DNA from: DASPXY01 sp038227745
GTDB taxonomy: Bacteria; Planctomycetota; Planctomycetia; Gemmatales; Gemmataceae
NCBI GenBank assembly: GCA_038227745.1
Contig: JBBRPS010000374.1
Coordinates: forward strand, 1-9,759
Length of the DNA stretch: 9,759 nucleotides
Reading direction: 5' to 3'
Positions 1 through 5,077 of this stretch are shown here, piece after piece. The position numbers and the translations under genes were made by a program. A model generated the notes under the pieces. That model did no database searches. It was not told the DNA's origin and worked only from the letters and a program-made list of their open reading frames with translations. How positions within the stretch are numbered: position 1 is the first letter of the stretch; every line of letters begins with the position of its first letter.

Positions 1-107
1 ACGTTTCGGCGTCCTGGCCGGAATACAACCAGCGGTATGCCCACCCCTTCGAGTGGACTTGGACCAACCACAAGATGCGTCAATGGTTCGCCAAACACGC
101 CTCTTGA
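1..107 (+). pseudogene. Transposase C-terminal fragment, IS630-like (5' end outside the window)
   Basis: The frame that starts at base 3 is open from the window edge to a TGA at 105-107. It encodes about 34 residues containing PEYNQRYAHPFEWTW followed by TNHKMRQWFAKHAS. A tyrosine-rich segment leading into HPFxWTW shortly before the stop is what I recognise as the end of the DDE domain in IS630-type transposases from planctomycetes and cyanobacteria. The rest of the protein lies outside the window, so the gene may be intact upstream or a remnant. No right-hand inverted repeat could be fixed downstream. The next gene's possible starts (53, 83, 113) lie in or just after this coding sequence, so the insertion sequence may have landed at the front of that gene. 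Family assignment rests on this short motif only. Confidence 0.55.
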
Positions 108-658
108 ATTCAGTGCAGGTTTTCGTGCCGACGACACTAGGCTTCCTGGCCCTGGTCCTCGTGACGGTGAGTATTCTCGTGGTCAAAGCGGTGACACGCT
201 CCGCTGCGGGAGCCACCGCCGAAGATCGCGCAGACCCCCGTTGCGCCGAGGAAGAGGAAGTCAAGAAGTTCGTTTTGGACCGGGCTAACGACCCAGGATC
301 AGTGGAATTCACACGCTGGGGGCCGCACGATTTGACGGGGGAATCGGACTTCCTTGGGATCAACCAGCCGGCAAAAATAATTCGCGTCTGCACACGCAGT
401 AAAAATCACCTCGGTGCCAAGGTTTTTACGGATAGTTTTTACTTCCTCCTGCCGAATCGCCTTGTCGTCGGGCCTGTACCCAACGACGCAGGCGATCACT
501 GGAAGCAGTTGGTCAAAAAGATGCGTGATCAGTCCAGGGCGCCCGACTTACCAGGCGGGCCTCGGTCATCGTTTCGGCCACCTGCCAAACCGGCACCCGT
601 GGGAGCCATCGCGGCTGCTTGTCGCAACCAGCTTCCCGCCTTCCGCTTGCGTCGTTAG
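83..658 (+). CDS. Membrane-anchored hypothetical protein, 3' part supplied by an inserted element
   Basis: I chose the ATG at 83, giving 191 residues; a GTG at 53 in the same frame is also possible. No good Shine-Dalgarno sequence precedes either, and both overlap the transposase tail. Counting from 83, one hydrophobic helix spans about residues 16-36 (VPTTLGFLALVLVTVSILVV). A short charged linker with an acidic run (CAEEEEVKKFV) follows, then a small domain of about 90 residues containing NDPGSVEFTRWGPHDL and a beta-rich stretch with RVCTRSKNHLG and FTDSFYFLL. Similar NDPxSVEF domains occur in planctomycete proteins of unknown function, so no function is assigned. The helix suggests an anchor with the domain outside the cytoplasm. 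From base 558 onward, about the last 33 codons lie inside the inserted element and are probably not native. GC content here is visibly lower than in the toroid gene downstream. Confidence 0.55.
   Translation: MVRQTRLLNSVQVFVPTTLGFLALVLVTVSILVVKAVTRSAAGATAEDRADPRCAEEEEVKKFVLDRANDPGSVEFTRWGPHDLTGESDFLGINQPAKIIRVCTRSKNHLGAKVFTDSFYFLLPNRLVVGPVPNDAGDHWKQLVKKMRDQSRAPDLPGGPRSSFRPPAKPAPVGAIAAACRNQLPAFRLRR
550..557 (+). repeat. Left copy of 8-bp target-site duplication
   Basis: ACCAGGCG directly abuts the left end of the inverted-repeat element and is repeated exactly at 728-735 against its right end. A perfect short direct repeat at both edges of an inverted-repeat element is the expected scar of transposition. 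Confidence 0.7.
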
Positions 659-727
659 TTGACAAGCGCCGAAAAGTCGGCGCCCAACTTTCGGCGCCCG
701 CCGGTGGCCGAAACGATGACCGAGGCC
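558..727. mobile_element. MITE-like element, 170 bp, with 25-bp terminal inverted repeats
   Basis: The ends 558-582 and 703-727 are perfect 25-bp inverted repeats. The left copy begins GGCCTCGGTCATCG and finishes CGGCCACC. Identity stops abruptly after 25 bp, and a 120-bp interior follows that codes for nothing recognisable. The interior has a 7-bp stem with a 4-base loop at 666-683 (GCGCCGA / TCGGCGC). Exact 8-bp direct repeats ACCAGGCG flank the element. This layout matches a non-autonomous miniature inverted-repeat transposable element that would be moved by a transposase encoded elsewhere. IS66-type elements make 8-bp duplications, but the ends here do not start with the GTAA typical of that family, so the parent family is unknown. 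The tail of the upstream coding sequence, including its stop at 656-658, lies inside it. Confidence 0.7.
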
Positions 728-735
728 ACCAGGCG
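728..735 (+). repeat. Right copy of 8-bp target-site duplication
   Basis: ACCAGGCG follows the right inverted repeat and matches 550-557 exactly. Confidence 0.7.
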
Positions 736-836
736 CTAAAATCCAACACCTTCCCGAGTTAAAGGAACTTGGCAAGAAGCCGGCCGACGATCCGCTCGAC
801 CGACCGAAGCCGGAACTGGAGGCCGACCCCTGGCAG

Positions 837-2069
837 GTGAAGATCGACCGGGCGATCGCGCGCGGCGTCGCCTACCTCAAGCAGCAGATCCACGAGGGCA
901 GCAAGGACTACTACTTCAACGACACGGGGGCCGGTTCGCAGGTCGGCGTGGTGGCCCTCGCGGGGCTGACCCTCCTGGAGTGCGACGAGCCGTCCAGCGA
1001 CAAGGCCGTCCGCAAGGCGATCGACACGGTGCGCCAGGCGGCGCCCACGCTGCACTTCACCTACTCGCTCGCCGTCGCCATCCTGTTCCTCGACCGCTGG
1101 TACGACGCGAAGGACCGCGCCCCCGAGGCGCGCGACCGCGAGCTGATCCAGCGCTTCGCCACGCAGATGATCGCCTCGCAGAACGCCAACGGCGGCTGGG
1201 ACTATTCCTGCAAGCCCATCGACGACGCGCAGCACCGGAAAATCCTCGCCGACCTGAACGCCGGCGTGCCGACCCCCACGGTCGGCGACAAGGACGACGA
1301 GAAGAGGGGCGACAACTCGATCAACCAGTTCTGCACACTGGCGCTGTGGGCGGCGCGCAAGCACAACGTCAAGACCGACGCCTCGCTGAAGATGATCGAG
1401 GACCGCTACCGCCGCACCCAGAACGACAACGGCAGCTGGGGCTACAAGGCCCGCGACAACGGCTTTCTCAAGGACTCAACCACCTGCGCCGGTCTGATCG
1501 GCTTGGCGGTCGGCCAGGGCGTCGAGGCGGACCGGCTGGCGAAGGAGAAGGGCAAGGGCAAGGGCAAGCAGCCGGCCGTCGCTCGCAACGTGGTCAAGGA
1601 CGACCCGGCCATCGACAAGGGGCTGAAGTACATCACCAACGCCATTGGTAGGAGTACGAAGAGCCTGTCGGACCGGGAGCGCGTGGCCCGGCACAAGCAC
1701 ACCGAGGAGATGATGGAACTCTACAAGGAGTGGCACGCGGCCGGCCCCGACCAGCGGCCGGTGATCGAGAACAAGCTGCGGCGGCTGGACGACGCGCGGA
1801 TGCTCAAGGGGACGTACTTCAACGCCGACTCCTGGGGCGACCTGTATTTCCTCTGGTCGGTCGAGCGCGTGGGGATGATCTTCGGTCTGGTCAAGGGCAT
1901 CAACGGCAAGGACTGGCACGGCTGGGGGGCGGACGTGATCCTCCAGAACCAGCAGAAAGACGGCAGCTGGCGCGACCGCTTCCCCGGGGTGTGCGACACG
2001 TGTTTCGCGCTGCTGTTCCTGAAGCGGGCGAACGTGGCGAAGGACCTGACGGACAAGTTGCAGTCGTGA
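837..2069 (+). CDS. Alpha-alpha toroid (prenyltransferase/squalene-oxidase repeat) protein, probably lacking its N-terminus
   Basis: From GTG 837 this gives 410 residues. Three QW-like signatures are visible: QNANGGWDY (about 115-123), QNDNGSWGY (195-203) and QQKDGSWRD (372-380). Helical segments such as GVVALAGLTLLEC and SINQFCTLALWAARK lie between them. This is the terpene-cyclase/protein-prenyltransferase toroid fold, which planctomycetes use widely in proteins of unknown role. No DxDD-type cyclase motif is seen, so an enzymatic activity should not be assumed. A Lys/Gly-rich linker (EKGKGKGKQP, about 237-246) breaks the repeat array. The reading frame stays open upstream to about 720 and codes for plausible protein (KKPADDPLDRPKPELEADPW), but a TGA at 717 inside the inserted element closes it and no ATG, GTG or TTG lies between. 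The GTG at 837 has only a distant GGAGG in front of it, so the true start was probably lost to the insertion. Confidence 0.75.
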   Translation: MKIDRAIARGVAYLKQQIHEGSKDYYFNDTGAGSQVGVVALAGLTLLECDEPSSDKAVRKAIDTVRQAAPTLHFTYSLAVAILFLDRWYDAKDRAPEARDRELIQRFATQMIASQNANGGWDYSCKPIDDAQHRKILADLNAGVPTPTVGDKDDEKRGDNSINQFCTLALWAARKHNVKTDASLKMIEDRYRRTQNDNGSWGYKARDNGFLKDSTTCAGLIGLAVGQGVEADRLAKEKGKGKGKQPAVARNVVKDDPAIDKGLKYITNAIGRSTKSLSDRERVARHKHTEEMMELYKEWHAAGPDQRPVIENKLRRLDDARMLKGTYFNADSWGDLYFLWSVERVGMIFGLVKGINGKDWHGWGADVILQNQQKDGSWRDRFPGVCDTCFALLFLKRANVAKDLTDKLQS

Positions 2070-2106
2070 AAGGCACCCACATCGCCAAAGCCTCTAGCGC
2101 GGCGTT

Positions 2107-2130
2107 CGGCCGGGCATCAAGGCCGGTTTC
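2107..2130 (+). terminator. Weak stem-loop downstream of the toroid gene
   Basis: CGGCC (2107-2111) pairs with GGCCG (2121-2125) across a 9-base loop and is followed by GTTTCT, about 40 bases after the stop at 2069. The stem is short and the T run poor, so this is only a possible terminator. Confidence 0.2.
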
Positions 2131-2182
2131 TAACTGCCGAGCACGACAGCCTTGCCGACGCAATTCAAGAGGGCGAAAGGGG

Positions 2183-2308
2183 ATGCCATGTTATACCTAC
2201 AAGGATCGGGAAGGTGGGTTTGAAACCACAGTAGCCCTGCGCCCGCTGCGCCGCAAGAAGAAACCGCAGCGCCGCGCCGAAAGGGCCGGGGCCGCGCTCA
2301 GCGTGTGA
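2183..2308 (+). CDS. Doubtful small basic ORF (41 aa)
   Basis: An ATG at 2183 follows GAAAGGGG, a reasonable ribosome-binding site. It opens a 41-residue frame reading MPCYTYKDREGGFETTVAL, then an arginine/lysine-rich tail (RPLRRKKKPQRRAERAG). Its stop overlaps the 3' end of the convergent zinc-ribbon gene by 11 bases. I do not recognise it. A second ATG at 2188 in another frame gives only 11 residues. The basic tail is what GC-rich non-coding sequence often yields by chance. It is listed because of the binding site and because nothing else explains this gap. Confidence 0.2.
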   Translation: MPCYTYKDREGGFETTVALRPLRRKKKPQRRAERAGAALSV

Positions 2309-3101
2309 ACTGGCTTGCGATGAGCGTCCCGAGGATAGCCACGAGAATCACAGCCCCGGCGATCATCGCCGCGGTGATCGCCGTCTTCTTTGCCGTCTCT
2401 TTCCGCTGCCGCTCCGCCGCCTCGATCCGGGCGGCGCACCGCTCGCAGACATCGACCACCGCGTAGTGGGACTGCTCGAATAGGCCGACGTGCCAGGCGC
2501 CGCGCCCGCCCGAGCCCCATTCGCGGGACAGGCCGCCGCCGACGCCACTCGACCGAGCGACCTTCCTCTCCATCCGGACGACCCTGCCCTCCCGGCAACT
2601 CCTGCCACACTCGAAACAGCGGACGAGGAGCGCCTCGTCGGGCAGAATTTCGACCTGATCGACTGGCGACCGCGGCTCGTCTGGTTGAACCGCACTGGCG
2701 GCGACCGCGAGGACGGTCTGATTGAGCGGCGCCAGGGCCGGGGCCACCGGAGACTGCGGAATCTGGAGGCGCTGGCCGCACGCGGGGCAGTTCAGCTTCG
2801 TACCCCCCTGGCTGGCCGGCGACTCCAGGGACTGCTTGCACCGCGGGCAGCTGTAGCGAATCATCACCTCCGTCTGGGCGATTACCGTCCGGGAGGCGGC
2901 GACGATCTGACTGGAAGGGGGAGCTTTGCCGGCCTGGGGAGGCGCTGGTTGCTGAAGCTCAGCGGGTGCCGTCGCCGGTGGGGCCGCAGGCGCGGCCATG
3001 ACGGGGGTGTCGCAACTCGGGCAGCGCAGCTTCCGCCCGACGAGGCTGGACGAGATGCTCGCCGAGTGTCCGCAGACGGAGCAGGTGATAGTGGCGGACA
3101 T
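2298..3101 (-). CDS. Zinc-ribbon protein with three Cys-pair modules and a C-terminal membrane anchor
   Basis: The protein has 267 residues. Module 1 has C7-x2-C10 and C27-x2-C30 (ITCSVCGH ... LRCPSCD), a typical small zinc ribbon. A Pro/Ala/Gln-rich linker of about 50 residues follows. Module 2 has C85-x2-C88 and C105-x2-C108 (YSCPRCK ... LNCPACGQ), also a zinc ribbon. After a second linker come C162-x2-C165 (VRCFECGRSC) and C219-x2-C222 (DVCERCAAR), a third four-Cys set whose pairs are 54 residues apart around a Gly/Ser-rich insert. A charged helix (about 226-240) leads into one hydrophobic helix near the C-terminus (about 241-262, AITAAMIAGAVILVAILGTL). The ribbons therefore probably face the cytoplasm from a tail anchor. 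MJ0042-like N-terminal ribbons of this sort are common in planctomycete membrane proteins of unknown role. The ATG at 3099-3101 has no strong Shine-Dalgarno sequence; a terminator-like hairpin sits just upstream. Confidence 0.8.
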   Translation of the reverse strand: MSATITCSVCGHSASISSSLVGRKLRCPSCDTPVMAAPAAPPATAPAELQQPAPPQAGKAPPSSQIVAASRTVIAQTEVMIRYSCPRCKQSLESPASQGGTKLNCPACGQRLQIPQSPVAPALAPLNQTVLAVAASAVQPDEPRSPVDQVEILPDEALLVRCFECGRSCREGRVVRMERKVARSSGVGGGLSREWGSGGRGAWHVGLFEQSHYAVVDVCERCAARIEAAERQRKETAKKTAITAAMIAGAVILVAILGTLIASQFTR

Positions 3102-3110
3102 GGGGGGCCT

Positions 3111-3137
3111 AAAAAGTAGGAGCGCCGAACCCGGCGC
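3111..3137 (-). terminator. Terminator-like hairpin just before the zinc-ribbon gene
   Basis: A perfect 6-bp GC stem (3137-3132 with 3127-3122) with a four-base GGUU loop is followed by UCCUAC and then five U residues (3115-3111) on the minus strand. The gap between stem and U run makes it imperfect as an intrinsic terminator. Its place 10 bases upstream of the start codon suggests either the end of the upstream RNA or an attenuator in the leader. Confidence 0.35.
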
Positions 3138-3329
3138 CGCTCAAGGAACCCCCGCTGCGGGGCGCACGAAACAGCACTCAGGCCGACACCCCTTACGGGG
3201 CGTGGTCCAAGCGCTGCCTTCATGGGATACAAGGGCCGGTTTCCCGGTCCAGGGTAGCGGTTTTCCTTGAAGCAGCTCTCGACTCGCGCGAGTCTTCGGG
3301 TTGTAGCCGCAGCCTTCTTCCGGCCACGG
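3111..3329 (-). ncRNA. Candidate structured RNA or long structured leader, class unknown
   Basis: Read as minus-strand RNA, 5' to 3', the hairpins are as follows. (1) 3329-3307: CCGUGGCC pairs with GGCUGCGG, with two adjacent G-U pairs. (2) 3294-3281: a 14-base perfect palindrome, GACUCGCGCGAGUC. (3) 3256-3228: a stem closing on CCGG-GAAA-CCGG, a GNRA tetraloop, extended by GG/CC and UAC/GUA. (4) 3218-3170: a long stem starting GGCAGCGCU with AGUGCUGUU, then GG(A)CC with GGCC, then ACGCCCC-GUAA-GGGGUGU, again a GNRA loop. (5) 3162-3150: CCCCG-CAG-CGGGG. (6) 3137-3122: GCGCCG-GGUU-CGGCGC, followed six bases later by UUUUU. The wobble pairs and tetraloops exist only on this strand. I found none of the conserved RNase P, tmRNA or SRP sequences. 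It ends 10 bases before the zinc-ribbon start codon, so it may be a 5' leader of that gene or an independent RNA. No protein is recognisable in it. Confidence 0.45.
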
Positions 3330-3335
3330 TTGATC

Positions 3336-3837
3336 TTCGGCGGCCTCTGAGGTACAGTTGCGAGACTTCCGGGTCGGCACGCCGCCGGCCCCACGAAGAG
3401 CAGTTTATCCGACGCCGGCCCCGTTCGCTACAAGGAAACGGACGGCACGCTCAGCAGCCCGCGGGCCTGGTGTGCTTTCAGGGCAGGTTCCCTGCACGTC
3501 GCGGCTAGTGTGCGCCGGCGAGTCCAGGGAAATCGAATAGCGGGCGTGCCTGCCTGCCGCCCTACTCTTGCTCGGTCTTCGGCCGCAAGCCGCGGGTCCC
3601 CGATTCGTTCGGCGGCGGCACGGTCGAGTGGCCGAAGCGTGAGCCGGCCGAGGATCGACGTGCGCCTTGCCCCCCCGTCCCCTCCATGCTGCTTCGGCGC
3701 TTCGCTTCGACGGAGACGTGAACTTTTCGCTTGCGTTCCCTTGTGCCGTCTGGTCTGCTACGCATGGCGGCGACAGCCCGGTTTGTGACCTGGCCGTGGC
3801 CGAGACTCGGAAGTGAGGCGCAGTTACGAGGTGTCCC
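3336..3837. other. Intergenic stretch with no supported gene
   Basis: Open frames here on both strands are arginine/proline-rich and show no recognisable motif or ribosome-binding site, as expected of shadow frames in GC-rich DNA. A small stem, CAGGG/CCCTG, occurs near 3478-3493, and a 10-base direct repeat CGCCGGCCCC appears twice between about 3380 and 3425. The promoters of the plus-strand leucine-rich-repeat gene and of the minus-strand RNA/zinc-ribbon unit must lie here if these are transcribed divergently, but I could not pick a convincing promoter pair. Confidence 0.4.
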
Positions 3838-4887
3838 ATGTCCGTATTCAGTCGCATCCGGGACATGATCCAGAAGATACCCGCACCTGTACGCTGTGCA
3901 GGTGAGGTCGTCCTTGATACCCTCCTGCCGGGCGGCCCGGGGATAGTCCGCCTGGTCAAGGAGACAGTCGATTGGGCGACGAAGAACGAACCGGCCCCGA
4001 CCCCGAGTGCCAGCCCCGGCGACCAGCAACGCGTCGAGCTGATGCTGGGGATACTGCAAGGCCAGTTGGAGGACGTGGCCGAGAAGGTGAATCGCTTCCC
4101 GTCCACGGACCAGGCGAAAGGCTACATCAGAGGCTGCATCATCAACGACGAGGACATCCCCGCGGCGCTGCGGGACCTCGACGGCCTGGCCCAACAATTC
4201 GATGTGCTGCAAGCGTCGCAGCGCGAACTTCTTCAGCAACAGCATTTCAGCGGCGAGTTGCTCCAGCAGCTGCTCGTTCTAACTCGCCGACTGGTCGGGG
4301 TAAGCGATTTGGCTTCCGACCTGCGGGCTGCGCATACCTCGTATCCCGACTTCGCCTCTTCCCTTGACTTGTTTCAGGCGGGGGCTGTTGCGTTCAGCAA
4401 GGGCCAGCTACAGGGGGCACGGCAGGCGTTTGAAAAACTGAAGGCAGTGCAACCCAACTTGCCAACCGTGGCGATTGCCTTCGACACAGTCAACGCCGCC
4501 GGCAGCCCTGCGGACAGCCCACTCACTGCTTCCTTGGTTGAGAGCATTCTCCGGCGTCTCCCACCACCTTCCACCAAAAAACTGAGCCGGGATTTCCCAA
4601 TCAGGGACGAGGAGGTGCCGACCACTTTCGCCAGACATGGCGAGTTGCAAGAGCTTATCCTCTGGAACTGCTCTAACCTCACCGATACCGGGCTGGCTGC
4701 GTTATGCAGCATGTTGCCTCGCTTGACGAAACTAAGCCTCCGTAAGGCTTACAAGATTACCGACCGAGCGATCCCTGCTATCCGCGGATTGTCACAGCTT
4801 CAACGTCTTCTACTGTGGAAGTCTCAAGTTACCCAACGGGCGGCCAACCAACTTCAGCCTTTGAATGACCTGAATATCAAATCTTGA
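3838..4887 (+). CDS. Helical/TPR-like protein with C-terminal leucine-rich repeats
   Basis: The protein has 349 residues. The ATG at 3838 is preceded by GAGGTG about 5 bases upstream, a fair ribosome-binding site. No signal peptide or membrane helix is evident, so it is probably cytoplasmic. Residues 1-48 form an amphipathic, glycine/proline-broken segment (IPAPVRCAGEVVLDTLLPGG, then IVRLVKETVDWA). A proline-rich hinge (about 51-61) leads into a mostly helical region (62-160) rich in Gln and Leu with coiled-coil character (QRELLQQQHFSGELLQQLL). Residues about 174-207 resemble one TPR unit (LDLFQAGAVAFSKGQLQGAR, then QAFEKLKAVQP). Residues about 267-349 carry roughly three leucine-rich repeats (LQELILWNCSNLTDTGLAAL; LTKLSLRKAYKITDRAIPAI; LQRLLLWKSQVTQRAANQL). 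Both repeat types mediate protein binding. N-terminal helical segments like this sit in front of signalling or effector modules in some planctomycete proteins, but no catalytic domain is present. Codon use is less GC-rich than in the two large minus-strand genes downstream. Confidence 0.8.
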   Translation: MSVFSRIRDMIQKIPAPVRCAGEVVLDTLLPGGPGIVRLVKETVDWATKNEPAPTPSASPGDQQRVELMLGILQGQLEDVAEKVNRFPSTDQAKGYIRGCIINDEDIPAALRDLDGLAQQFDVLQASQRELLQQQHFSGELLQQLLVLTRRLVGVSDLASDLRAAHTSYPDFASSLDLFQAGAVAFSKGQLQGARQAFEKLKAVQPNLPTVAIAFDTVNAAGSPADSPLTASLVESILRRLPPPSTKKLSRDFPIRDEEVPTTFARHGELQELILWNCSNLTDTGLAALCSMLPRLTKLSLRKAYKITDRAIPAIRGLSQLQRLLLWKSQVTQRAANQLQPLNDLNIKS

Positions 4888-4983
4888 CTGCCTTCGTCGG
4901 ATGTACGACGAGCGGGCAACAGCCGCAGCTTCACCTTCCGGAAGACGGGCCACAACCGCTCCCGCTAAGGTTTATGCGACCAG

Positions 4984-5046
4984 AGCACGCAAGCCCGACG
5001 CGCCAGCGAGGCCCTGTGCCTCGCTGGCGCGTCGGGCTTGCGTGCT
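4984..5046. repeat. 28-bp perfect palindromic repeat, likely bidirectional terminator
   Basis: Arms 4984-5011 and 5019-5046 are perfectly complementary over 28 bp around a 7-base loop (CCCTGTG). The core reads AAGCCCGACGCGCCAGCGAG and its complement. On the plus strand the stem runs into TTTTT (5046-5050). It lies between the 3' ends of two convergent genes, which suits a shared terminator. The core resembles a palindromic intergenic repeat I associate with Gemmata-type genomes; that link is from memory and would need a genome-wide count. Confidence 0.75.
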
Positions 5047-5077
5047 TTTTATCCTGTTGTCCTGAACGTGGACTGCC

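Larger units (their letters stand above)
83..2069 (+). pseudogene. Possible single ancestral gene split by the MITE-like insertion
   Basis: Deleting 558-735 (element plus one duplicate) brings the frame of the upstream membrane protein (codon at 557) onto the frame of the toroid protein (codon at 735). The joined reading passes through LPGAKIQHLPELKELGKK and then PADDPLDRPKPELEADPW with no stop, giving an open frame from 83 to 2069 of about 602 residues with an N-terminal anchor, an NDPGSVEF domain and a toroid domain. Agreement of frame alone has a one-in-three chance. The added support is the exact target duplication, the stop-free coding-like stretch between 735 and 837, and the lack of a good start for the downstream half. 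Against it, the first half is less GC-rich than the second, so they may have different origins. Confidence 0.4.

Noticed and set aside
2490..3119. Plus-strand frame of 209 codons opposite the zinc-ribbon gene
   Set aside because: The minus strand has paired CxxC motifs and a membrane helix; the plus-strand frame is arginine/glycine-rich without structure.
3111..3400. RNase P RNA, tmRNA or SRP RNA in the structured region
   Set aside because: The conserved stretches expected for each (for example GAGGAAAGUCC of RNase P, a tRNA-like end of tmRNA, the GGAAGCAGC-type loop of SRP RNA) are not present on either strand.
3562..4245. Minus-strand open frame overlapping the start of the leucine-rich-repeat gene
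   Set aside because: It overlaps a gene with a good ribosome-binding site and recognisable repeats, has no motif of its own, and would hide that gene's promoter.
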